From an uncultured Clostridia bacterium (GTDB lineage Bacteria; Bacillota; Clostridia; Lachnospirales; Lachnospiraceae): a stretch of 17,629 nucleotides of DNA. Below the pieces are notes generated by a model that was not told where the DNA came from, searched no databases, and saw only the letters and a program-made list of their open reading frames with translations. The stretch is from positions 1 to 17,629 of the forward strand of contig CAMJIC010000022.1 in NCBI GenBank assembly GCA_946405675.1, given 5' to 3'. Below, piece by piece: positions 6,163 through 12,459 of the stretch (position 1 is the first letter of the stretch; the number at the start of each line of letters is the position of its first letter). Position numbers and translations under genes: made by a program.

Positions 6163-7464
6163 TTAGATGATTCTATCGTCCAGTAAATAATCCAGAATTC
6201 CAATATTCAGAATACCATTATCGTCATACCACCGCTTGCGGATGTCATGGCGCACGATGATCTTCGGGAAGGAATCTCCGGTTAACGCGAAGGGCCTGTT
6301 TTCAGTGAAAGCTTTTTCTTCCGTTGGAAGTGCGTATGCGGACTGAATATAAGTCTTCCTTCCGCCGCGGGTAGCGATAAAGTCAATTTCCCTGGGTACC
6401 TGAACCGTCTGGCCGGATCTGTTCTTTTCGGTTCCGTATACGATGCCAATATCAACCTCGCAGCCACGGATGCGCAGATCATTATAGATGATGTTCTCCA
6501 TGATATGGGTCATTTCCTGCTGGCGGAATCCGATACGGGCGTTTCTGAGTCCCAGGTCATCGCAGTAGTACTTGTTCGGATAGTCGAAATAATCTTTTCC
6601 CTTCACATCGTAACGCCGGCATTCTTCAAACAGATAGGCATCCGCAAGATGGCCGATATAAGCCTTTACCGTATTGGGAGCGACGGTATTTTCTCCATTC
6701 AGTCTTTGTCTGGAGTTTAAAGAGCTTGCGATATTGTTCGGATTGGTGAGAGATCCGATAGAGGAACACAGAAGGTCCAGGGTAGCAGACAGCACATCTT
6801 CCCGTTTGATTCTCTTTCGCTCTACGATGTCCTTAAGGTATACCTCAGAAAAGAGGGTCTTAAGGTAATTCATCTTTGCAGTATCATCCGGCCTTGAAAG
6901 GATCAGCGGCAGGCCACCATAAAAGGCGTAATTGTCAAAGGCTTCTGCCTTATCTCCTCCGACATAAGCATAGTATTCTGCAAAGCTCAGCGGATGAACA
7001 CGGATCTCATCACTTCGACCTCTGAACTCAGTAAGGATGTCGCTCGAAAGCATGCGTGAATTGCTGCCGGTCACGTAGATATCCAGATTCGAAAGAGATT
7101 TCAGGTCATTCAGCGCATCGTAGAAGGTAATGGCTTTTCCGTTTGGATTATATGGATTCGGGACCTCATCTGACATCTGTATCTCATCAACAAACAGATA
7201 ATACTGATCCGCCTTTCCCTCAACCTGCTCACGTACGACCTTTGCAAGTTCAAGAGGATTTCTGAAACGGATATCTTTGGCAAGATCCAGTTCATAGGTG
7301 AGGATATGATCCTCTGAAACGCCCTGTTCAAGCAGATAGTTTCTGAAGATCGTGCGCAGCAGATAGGATTTTCCGCAGCGCCGAATTCCGGTAATCACTT
7401 TGACCTGACCATCCCACATAAAGGAGATCAGCTTTTTCAGATATAGGTCTCGTTTGATTTCCAT
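6163..7464 (-). CDS. AAA family ATPase with DUF4143 domain
   Basis: This protein of 433 residues belongs to the widespread AAA_14/DUF4143 ATPase family. The Walker A motif GIRRCGKS lies at residues 26-33 and the Walker B motif YYLFVDEI at 88-95. A sensor-like VTGSNS follows at 131-136 and FRGR at 147-150. The C-terminal DUF4143 part contains MENIIYNDL and, at 359-374, EIDFIATRGGRKTYIQ, which resembles a restriction-endonuclease-like fold with the last catalytic Lys replaced by Gln, as is common in this family. The biological role is poorly known; such genes are frequent in accessory DNA. GGAGG at 7471-7475 lies a few bases before the ATG. It is the only intact gene of the rpsI element, reads towards rpsI, and has its own promoter and terminator. 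Confidence 0.93.
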   Translation of the reverse strand: MEIKRDLYLKKLISFMWDGQVKVITGIRRCGKSYLLRTIFRNYLLEQGVSEDHILTYELDLAKDIRFRNPLELAKVVREQVEGKADQYYLFVDEIQMSDEVPNPYNPNGKAITFYDALNDLKSLSNLDIYVTGSNSRMLSSDILTEFRGRSDEIRVHPLSFAEYYAYVGGDKAEAFDNYAFYGGLPLILSRPDDTAKMNYLKTLFSEVYLKDIVERKRIKREDVLSATLDLLCSSIGSLTNPNNIASSLNSRQRLNGENTVAPNTVKAYIGHLADAYLFEECRRYDVKGKDYFDYPNKYYCDDLGLRNARIGFRQQEMTHIMENIIYNDLRIRGCEVDIGIVYGTEKNRSGQTVQVPREIDFIATRGGRKTYIQSAYALPTEEKAFTENRPFALTGDSFPKIIVRHDIRKRWYDDNGILNIGILDYLLDDRII

Positions 7465-7477
7465 AATACGCCTCCGC

Positions 7478-7511
7478 TGAGAAGTTGGCTAATATATCAT
7501 TCCACTTCTCA
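7478..7511. promoter_or_regulatory. TGAGAAGT inverted boxes, pair 1 (ATPase leader)
   Basis: TGAGAAGT at 7478-7485 and ACTTCTCA at 7504-7511 form an 8-bp inverted repeat with an 18-base spacer, located at and just downstream of the predicted transcription start of the ATPase gene. A related pair lies on the other side of the promoter. It could be an operator or a leader hairpin. Confidence 0.4.
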
Positions 7512-7517
7512 ATTGAA

Positions 7518-7546
7518 ATTATACTGATTCATTACCTCAAAGTCAA
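7518..7546 (-). promoter_or_regulatory. sigma-A promoter of the ATPase gene
   Basis: On the minus strand, TTGACT (7546-7541) and TATAAT (7523-7518) are separated by 17 bases. Transcription would start near 7511, giving a leader of about 47 nt before the ATPase start. The promoter is flanked on both sides by inverted TGAGAASTT boxes. Confidence 0.8.
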
Positions 7547-7552
7547 GATGCT

Positions 7553-7593
7553 CGTTGAGAACTTCTCTTAGGAAATTATGCAAGTTCTCAACG
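7553..7593. promoter_or_regulatory. CGTTGAGAACTT inverted boxes, pair 2
   Basis: CGTTGAGAACTT at 7553-7564 and AAGTTCTCAACG at 7582-7593 form a perfect 12-bp inverted repeat with a 17-base spacer, directly upstream of the -35 element of the ATPase promoter. The arms share TGAGAA with pair 1 and have nearly the same centre spacing. They overlap the first codons of the truncated integrase frame. Confidence 0.5.
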
Positions 7594-8421
7594 ACAATAC
7601 TTTTCCATCCATAAAATGGCCCTATCAGGGCCACTCAGTAGCCCTGTCAGGCCCATGCAATCTGATCGAGGATAATCCCACGAAAAAGCTGAATGCAAAA
7701 GGCGGGACTCCCAAGAAGGAAAAGGAACCTTTGACCGATGCTCAGGTCAAAACGCTTCTGGATACGATCCGAGGCCTTCCGCCTTATGTGTTCGTTATGA
7801 TAGGCCTGTATTCCGGGCTGCGCCGCGAGGAGATCCTCGGCCTACAGTGGGACTGCGTGTTCCTCGATGCTCCCGCGCCCTACATTTCCGTGAGAAGGGC
7901 ATGGCACGAGGAAAGCAACAGGCCGGTGATCAATTCTGAGCTGAAAACGAAGTCTGCCAGGAGGGATGGCCCCTTCCCGAAGGTTCTTGTAGACTGCCTC
8001 CGCGAAGAGAAAGCAAAGACGATATCGGAATACGTGATTGCAGACAGCGAAGAAAATCCGCTTTCCTATTCTCAGTTTGCCCGGATCTGGAACTACATCA
8101 AGGTCCGCAGTACCGGAGAAAGAACGCTCTACAAATACGTGAACGGACAGGCCATCAGGAAGACGCTCAAGCCGGAGCTTGGGCAGACAGACATGCAAGA
8201 CCCGGCCGAACATTGTGTATACAATCGATTTCCAGGTTTCGCCTCACCTTCTGCGCCACACGTATATCACGAACCTGATCCACGCCGGAGTCGATCCCAA
8301 AACGGTCCAGCACCTGGCAGGGCATAAGAACAGCAAGGTTACAATGGACATTTACGCAAAGGTGAAGTATAATAAGCCCGAACAGTTATCTGCTGTCGTC
8401 AATGAGGCTCTCGAAATGTGA
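7578..8421 (+). pseudogene. tyrosine recombinase (integrase), 5'-truncated and frameshifted
   Basis: Two overlapping frames together encode the catalytic half of a phage-type integrase. The first (7578-8327) contains KEPLTDAQVKTLLDTI and GLYSGLRREEILGLQW with the first catalytic Arg. The second, running to 8421, contains SPHLLRHTYITNLIHAG (the His-x-x-Arg box), LAGHKNSKVTMDIYAKV and the nucleophile Tyr of MDIYAK. Homology passes from one frame to the other around 8180-8215, so one or two bases have been gained or lost. The arm-binding and most of the core-binding N-terminal domains, normally well over 100 residues, are missing, and a TAG at 7569-7571 closes the frame upstream. It is therefore most likely inactive. 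It lies near the right attachment site, as an element's integrase should. Confidence 0.85.
7618..7652. repeat. GCCCTRTCAGG short repeats in the integrase remnant
   Basis: GGCCCTATCAGGGCC at 7618-7632 is a small hairpin with six-base arms, and GCCCTGTCAGGC at 7641-7652 repeats its core 22 bases further on. They sit in the part of the frame upstream of recognisable integrase homology and suggest that this junction is rearranged DNA rather than ancestral coding sequence. Confidence 0.35.
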
Positions 8422-8455
8422 ATACAGAGGGGCCTATATTGTCTGGACAGGCGCT

Positions 8456-8475
8456 TAGTTAACCGAGGGGCTAAC
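8456..8475. repeat. TAGTTAAC-type repeat, copy 3
   Basis: TAGTTAACCGAGGGGCTAAC lies 34 bases after the integrase stop and about 85 bases before the right attachment core. It matches the two copies at the left end of the element. Confidence 0.6.
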
Positions 8476-8541
8476 AGGATGGCCCAAGGCCTGAAAACCC
8501 AGTAAAATCAAGGAACTCCGAAGTCGATTTTGCTCGAGTTA

Positions 8542-8586
8542 GGCCTCAAGGCTGCGAGACGTGCTCCGCAGTTCAGCAAGCGTTGA
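8542..8586 (+). pseudogene. duplicated 3' end of rpsI (right attachment site)
   Basis: This fragment encodes GLKAARRAPQFSKR and a TGA stop, the same last 14 residues as S9. The upstream 18 bases differ from rpsI only at silent positions (for example AAG for AAA and AGA for CGT). The next 23 bases (8560-8582) are identical to 5777-5799. The final codon is CGT instead of CGC. No start or upstream S9 sequence precedes it. This is the pattern left when an element carrying a mimic of the gene end integrates. Bases left of the core belong to the element and those right of it are the displaced host end. Confidence 0.88.
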
Positions 8587-8604
8587 ACTGATGATATCCT
8601 GAAA

Positions 8605-8633
8605 TTGACAAAGAGTGATAGAGAGAATATAAG
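8605..8633 (+). promoter_or_regulatory. possible promoter just outside the element
   Basis: TTGACA at 8605-8610 and TATAAG at 8628-8633 are separated by 17 bases. Transcription would start near 8640 and meet the GC-rich hairpin at 8677-8710, giving an RNA of only about 75 nt. No gene on the plus strand follows before that hairpin. Confidence 0.4.
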
Positions 8634-8676
8634 ATACTCAGCTAAGGAACTGATGAGCAATTCCATATGGCCAAAC

Positions 8677-8712
8677 GAACCCCCGGAGGATGTGACCCTC
8701 CGGGGGGTTCTT
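8677..8712 (+). terminator. GC-rich terminator, probably the original rpsI terminator
   Basis: GAACCCCCGGAGG at 8677-8689 pairs with CCTCCGGGGGGTTC at 8697-8710 around a seven-base loop. The stem is very stable but the following T-run is short (TTCTT). It lies about 90 bases after the displaced rpsI end, so before integration it would have ended the rplM-rpsI transcript. Confidence 0.65.
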
Positions 8713-8749
8713 GCCCGTTACGGTGAACTGCTCCGTTCAGGCTTGCTGC

Positions 8750-8830
8750 GCTTAGGATCTGTCCCAAAATAGCTTGTCCATCTTGCTTGTCATTTCATTC
8801 GATTGCACAGGCCAAAATCAATCACATAGC
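8750..8830 (-). repeat. dispersed repeat R1, copy B
   Basis: Its reverse complement, from GGGCTATGTGATTGATTTT to GACAGATCCTAAGC, aligns along its whole length with copy A at 1761-1842. It lies between the terminator at 8677-8712 and the ATPase remnant. A 42-codon minus-strand frame (8790-8918) ends inside it, but I regard that frame as unproven. Confidence 0.75.
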
Positions 8831-8924
8831 CCGTCGTCACCGTCAATCCATCTGCAAATGTAGTACCAGTTTCAACTGCTGCGGCGGAAACAAGAAGGCA
8901 GATGAGCAGTGTTTCCATAGAGCC

Positions 8925-9203
8925 TCATTCATCACAGATGCAGAAAACAGCATAAAGCGGAACGGATTTGATGTTGTTTTCAAGGCCGAAATTCTTCTCG
9001 GAGATTCGAATAGAGTAAGCCGGATTAAATAGTCTGATATATTCATTCAGGCTGACTGCACTGACGTTCCCGCCGCTTTTTACTTCCACCGGGATGATCT
9101 TACCTTTCAAAGGGATCACAAAGTCAACCTCCTTGGTTTGAATGGGAGAACGGGTTGGGGCAGAAAAAAGCGGGACGTCTGTGTAAGAACGGCACGCTTT
9201 CTA
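8925..9203 (-). pseudogene. C-terminal remnant of a second AAA/DUF4143 ATPase
   Basis: Read on the minus strand from a stop near 9203, the frame gives PLFSAPTRSPIQTKEVDFVI, then GKIIPVEVKSG and finally PLYAVFCICDE before TGA. This is the end of the DUF4143 domain, including the EVDF and EVKSG pieces of its nuclease-like core. The AAA part and Walker motifs are absent. A GTG at 9119 could start the last 64 codons, but no such short protein is expected to work. It differs clearly from the intact ATPase at 6163-7464, whose corresponding motif reads EIDFIA, so it is not a recent duplicate. Confidence 0.75.
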
Positions 9204-9282
9204 TTCTGTATGATTCATTTGGTCATTCTCTGGACTTCGTTGTAAAAAACAAATGTGATACTGAAATGTCAAAAAGAAAAGT

Positions 9283-9789
9283 TCACTGTGCTTCAAACGC
9301 ACCAAGGAGCATGTTCTTGGCTTCCCCGACTTCCATGTTCAGGACAATCGAAAATTCTTCCACCAGCTTTTCGGTCGCTGCCTTATAATAACGGTCATCG
9401 GTCGCTGTCACCTTCTTGCCGTTCTGCCGGCGGGATTCGATCCGCTGGTTCAGTGTCTTCACAAGGCTCAGCCATTCCCGGCAGCTGCCGGAATGCAGCG
9501 CTTTGGAATAGGAAATCTCCTGCTGCCTTGCACTTTGCTCCGGGAGCGTCTCAATCTGTGGAATATCTTCGAGCAGCTGTTTCGTCTCTTCAGGCGAGAT
9601 GAGATCTCTCATGATCACCTTCTGGTTGTCTACCGGTGTCATGATCTTGCAGGACCTGTCATGGAGCGGGCGGAGTATATAGCATTCCCGCCCGGCTGAA
9701 TTGCCTGTGGAAGAATCCATGACTTCCGTTCCCATTACTTCGCAAACGCCGCTGTTTCCATATGAAATATAATCACCAATGCTGTACAA
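9283..9789 (-). CDS. CarD-like (CdnL/TRCF interaction domain) transcription regulator
   Basis: This protein of 168 residues starts with MYSIGDYISYGNSGVCEVMG, typical of the Tudor-like RNA-polymerase-interacting domain of CarD family proteins, which bind the beta subunit and tune promoter opening or stress responses. Residues from about 70 to the end are helical and charged, matching the usual DNA-binding helical part, and end in GEAKNMLLGAFEAQ. The start is TTG at 9789, with AAAGGAG about ten bases upstream on the minus strand; ATG is absent at this position. Its upstream DNA also holds the trmO promoter, so the two genes are divergent. The target genes are not evident from this window. Confidence 0.88.
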   Translation of the reverse strand: MYSIGDYISYGNSGVCEVMGTEVMDSSTGNSAGRECYILRPLHDRSCKIMTPVDNQKVIMRDLISPEETKQLLEDIPQIETLPEQSARQQEISYSKALHSGSCREWLSLVKTLNQRIESRRQNGKKVTATDDRYYKAATEKLVEEFSIVLNMEVGEAKNMLLGAFEAQ

Positions 9790-9853
9790 TCCGACTCTCC
9801 TTTCCGTAGTGTTTGTGGTTTACGATCTGGAAACCGAAAATCTCCAAATCCTA

Positions 9854-9882
9854 TTGACATCCCACCTGTACATTGATATTAT
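9854..9882 (+). promoter_or_regulatory. promoter of trmO, overlapping a possible carD promoter
   Basis: TTGACA at 9854-9859 and TATTAT at 9877-9882 are separated by 17 bases on the plus strand. The minus strand shows TATAAT at 9883-9878, which could be the -10 of the CarD-like gene, though its -35 (TTACCT at 9906-9901) is poor. The two promoters would share DNA and exclude each other. The trmO leader would be about 170 nt. Confidence 0.6.
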
Positions 9883-10062
9883 AACATTTTTTGTAAGGAA
9901 AGGTAATGAGACGAAACGGACAAATTATTCACAAAATGATTTGATTCCATGTCAAAATGTAACGAAACGGTGAGAAACTGTAAACGTATAAACCGGGCAG
10001 ATTGTGCTGGATTGCAGGCCGGATACGCAAGTGAATTGTTTATGGATCCGAAGGAGTTACAG

Positions 10063-10773
10063 ATGGAAAGTATGAAAACGATAGCTACGATCAGGAGTGA
10101 TTTTCCTCAGAAATTCGGGATCCCAAGGCAGAGCGCTCTGATCGAGGAGCTGAGGGCTTCGGTCATCTTTGAAAAGGAGTTTCGGGATCCCAACTGCGTC
10201 ATGGGACTGGAGGAATTCTCGCACATCTGGATCCTGTGGGAATTCTCGGAAAATAAAAAGGCGGGGTGGTCACCGACCGTGATTCCTCCGCGGCTGGGAG
10301 GTAAGGTGCATAAGGGGGTATTTGCGACGAGATCCCCGTTCCGCCCGAATCCCATAGGGCTTTCCTGCGTCAGGCTGGAATCGATTGAAATGAATGCGTC
10401 GCTTGGCCCCATCCTGCATGTCCTGGGAGCAGACCTGAAGGACGGGACGCCGATCCTGGACATCAAGCCATATATCCGGTATGCGGACTGCCATCCGGAT
10501 GCGGTCAGCGGATTTGCGGATAAGGTGAAGGACTATCATCTGGAAGTGGTTTTTCCGGAGGAGCTGCTTGCAAAGCTTCCGGAGGAGAAGCGTCATGCCG
10601 CTGTCCGCATTCTTGAGGAAGATCCCAGGCCGGCTTATCAGCATGATCCCGGGCGACGCTATGGAACCGCATTTGCAGGATGGGACATCCGTTACCATGT
10701 GGACGGAAAAGTTCTGACGGTCTGCGAAGTGGTGCCGTTTTCACCGGGCAGCTTTGGCTCCGCCACGGAATAA
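10063..10773 (+). CDS. trmO: tRNA (adenosine37-N6) methyltransferase TrmO
   Basis: This 236-residue enzyme (also called TsaA/YaeB) adds a methyl group from S-adenosylmethionine to N6-threonylcarbamoyladenosine at tRNA position 37, refining decoding of threonine codons. Diagnostic segments are CVMGLEEFSHIWILWEF at residues 45-61 and VHKGVFATRSPFRPNPIGLS at 82-101. A C-terminal domain with the DPRPAYQHDP segment follows. The start at ATG 10063 is set by AAGGAG at 10051-10056. The frame is open upstream to an ATG at 9949, but that stretch is not conserved-looking and has no ribosome binding site. It converges on murI. Confidence 0.93.
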   Translation: MESMKTIATIRSDFPQKFGIPRQSALIEELRASVIFEKEFRDPNCVMGLEEFSHIWILWEFSENKKAGWSPTVIPPRLGGKVHKGVFATRSPFRPNPIGLSCVRLESIEMNASLGPILHVLGADLKDGTPILDIKPYIRYADCHPDAVSGFADKVKDYHLEVVFPEELLAKLPEEKRHAAVRILEEDPRPAYQHDPGRRYGTAFAGWDIRYHVDGKVLTVCEVVPFSPGSFGSATE

Positions 10774-10888
10774 CATGTACTTATCTGTCATTCAGATCAA
10801 CGGAAGAGGGGTAAGTGCGGAAAAGCTTTCTGATGCAGACATCGGAACACCAGACAGTCAACATGCATTCGTTGAATTGTGACGTATC

Positions 10889-11662
10889 CTACGATTCCTT
10901 CAGCAGCTTCCGGCACAGGCTGACCTTTTCCGGAAGGCTGTTCTCAAAGGTGACAGTCCCGGGAGCAGCGGATGGGTTCAGCAGATGATCCGCCGCAAGG
11001 CGTCTTTTCAGCTCCCGTGCAGTTCCCGGCCCTCCATCGAAGATCCGGACATTGTTCCCGGCGATCCGGCGGATTACCGGAGCGACAAAGGGATAATGCG
11101 TGCAGCCCAGAACGATGGCATCGACCTTCTGTTTCTCCAGATGAGGCGTCAGCAGCTCCTTCAGATACAGCGTGACATCAGGGCCGTCAACAGTCCCATT
11201 TTCTACGAATTCCATCAAACCAGGGCAGCCGAGTACGATCACACTGGCCTTGCCCTCATAATGTCCAAGAAGTTCATGGAATTTACGTTCGCGCACGGTC
11301 AGCGGCGTCGCCATCACGATTACGGTTGGATGGGGGAGCATCAGTGCCGCGGGCTTCAGTGCAGGCTCAATCCCGATTACGGGGATATCAGTATAGATCC
11401 TCCTCAGGTCATTGATCGCCGCGCTTGTGGCGGTGTTGCATGCGATCACCAGCGCTTTGATTCCGCGTTCGTAGAAGCGTCGCGCATGGCCCAGGGTCAG
11501 TTCCAGGATTTCCTGCCTGGAGCGGGTTCCGTAAGGCGCATTGGCCGAGTCGCCGAAAAAAAGGTAATCCTCATTGGGAAGCAGCTTTACTGCTTCGCGA
11601 AGGACGCTGATCCCTCCTACGCCGGAATCAAAAAATGCAATTGGAAGTTTATTTTTCTCCAT
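10889..11662 (-). CDS. murI: glutamate racemase
   Basis: This cytoplasmic enzyme of 257 residues interconverts L- and D-glutamate without a cofactor, supplying D-glutamate for peptidoglycan. The N-terminal IAFFDSGVGGISVL carries the conserved Asp12-Ser13. Catalytic Cys75 lies in ACNTATSAA and Cys187 in LGCTHYPF with His189. GDSANAPYG is also conserved. ATG 11662 is preferred because GAGAG lies seven bases upstream and family members start a few residues before the FDSG motif. Upstream in-frame ATG and TTG codons (11683, 11698) lack a ribosome binding site. The yigZ-like gene lies just upstream on the same strand, separated by imperfect tandem repeats. Confidence 0.95.
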   Translation of the reverse strand: MEKNKLPIAFFDSGVGGISVLREAVKLLPNEDYLFFGDSANAPYGTRSRQEILELTLGHARRFYERGIKALVIACNTATSAAINDLRRIYTDIPVIGIEPALKPAALMLPHPTVIVMATPLTVRERKFHELLGHYEGKASVIVLGCPGLMEFVENGTVDGPDVTLYLKELLTPHLEKQKVDAIVLGCTHYPFVAPVIRRIAGNNVRIFDGGPGTARELKRRLAADHLLNPSAAPGTVTFENSLPEKVSLCRKLLKES

Positions 11663-11700
11663 TGTCTTTCTCTCAACAGTCATGATAGTTGGCAACAACG

Positions 11701-11784
11701 CAGGTCACAGAAGACAAGTCACAACAGCAACAGTCATAGAAGACAGACTACAGCACAGGTCATAGAAGACGGGTCACAACACTA
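11701..11784 (-). repeat. three imperfect repeats between the YigZ gene and murI
   Basis: Plus-strand units beginning at 11701, 11731 and 11756 share the pattern CAGGTCAYAGAAGACRRGTCACAACA with lengths of about 30, 25 and 29 bases. The third overlaps the end of the YigZ gene and its stop codon. They occupy the leader or spacer before murI and resemble neither gene. Confidence 0.55.
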
Positions 11785-12412
11785 CAGGGCCGTCATCTGT
11801 CAGAGCATAGCGGATCTTCTCCTCACATATAAAATCGGCCTTCGCGTTCGTCTTGTCAATGATCTCGGCTTTCAGTGCTGAAAGCGTGCTATCAGGGACA
11901 AATGTTTCCGTCTCGACCATATCGGTATAAACCGTATCCGTCACAGGAAGCTGCCTTTGGGCAAGGAGATAACGGATCTTTCCATCGCCATTATAGTCAG
12001 TACGGATCCGCAGGCGAAAGCCGTCGGTACGCTCTCCGATCGTACACGCACGCAGGGCTTCCTGAACGGCCTGTGAGTAAGCGCGCACCAGCCCGCCAGT
12101 GCCCAGCAGGATGCCGCCAAAATATCGCGTGACGACTACACATACATCCGTCAGGTGTTCTCCGGCCAGCACACTGAGCATTGGACGGCCTGCCGTTCCG
12201 GAAGGCTCACCGTCATCGGAGGAACGGCTGAATTCGCCTCGCTCACCCAGAATCATGGCGCTGCAGTTATGCCTGGCATCCCAGAATTGCTTTTTTGTAT
12301 GCTGGATAAAACCGTCCGCCTCATCCTGGGAATGGACGCTTTCAACAGAAGCGATGAATCTTGACTTTTTTTCCGTGATCTCGGCGCACGCGCCCTTCAG
12401 TATGATCTTCAC
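11774..12412 (-). CDS. YigZ/IMPACT family protein
   Basis: This 212-residue protein belongs to the YigZ (UPF0029, IMPACT) family, found in most bacteria and related to eukaryotic regulators of translation control. The conserved stretch SSDDGEPSGTAGRPMLSVL lies at residues 64-82 and VVVTRYFGGILLGTGGLVRA at 92-111. A ferredoxin-like C-terminal domain follows. Its bacterial function is uncertain; a link to ribosomes or nucleic acids has been proposed for the family. Translation begins at GTG 12412 after GGAGG, only five or six bases upstream. It points towards murI and may be cotranscribed with it, since only about 110 bases separate them. The stop codon lies inside one of the imperfect repeats. 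Confidence 0.9.
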   Translation of the reverse strand: MKIILKGACAEITEKKSRFIASVESVHSQDEADGFIQHTKKQFWDARHNCSAMILGERGEFSRSSDDGEPSGTAGRPMLSVLAGEHLTDVCVVVTRYFGGILLGTGGLVRAYSQAVQEALRACTIGERTDGFRLRIRTDYNGDGKIRYLLAQRQLPVTDTVYTDMVETETFVPDSTLSALKAEIIDKTNAKADFICEEKIRYALTDDGPVVL

Positions 12413-12459
12413 ATTTCCTCCACGTCAGATAACTGTTCAGAACCTGTCCTGACACGGGC

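Larger units (their letters stand above)
5777..8582. mobile_element. decayed integrative element in the 3' end of rpsI
   Basis: The segment is bounded by 23-bp direct repeats of the rpsI end. Its right end holds a tyrosine recombinase fragment, and it carries a single other clear gene, an AAA/DUF4143 ATPase. Three copies of a TAGTTAAC-type repeat lie near the ends, where arm-type integrase sites are usually found. A terminator sits directly after rpsI. Integrase-encoded elements that insert in conserved gene ends are well known, and ribosomal protein genes are among the targets. The broken integrase, and the absence of any relaxase, replication or phage structural gene, imply it can no longer move on its own. 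It may have been a small mobilizable element or an island that lost its middle. Confidence 0.75.

Noticed and set aside
7578..8421. Programmed frameshift to make a full integrase
   Set aside because: The N-terminal domains are missing as well and no clear slippery heptamer or pseudoknot was seen, so decay is the simpler explanation.
5777..8582. The element as a phage or full conjugative element
   Set aside because: No capsid, relaxase, type IV secretion or replication gene is present in the 2.8 kb; only an ATPase and a broken integrase are seen.
8790..8918. Minus-strand frame of 42 codons starting METLLICLLVSAAAVETG
   Set aside because: It has only a weak ribosome binding site, ends inside repeat R1, and matches no family I recognise; a chance frame next to a pseudogene is likelier.
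10985..11881. 298-codon plus-strand frame opposite murI
   Set aside because: It is antisense to a complete glutamate racemase, with no family features of its own.
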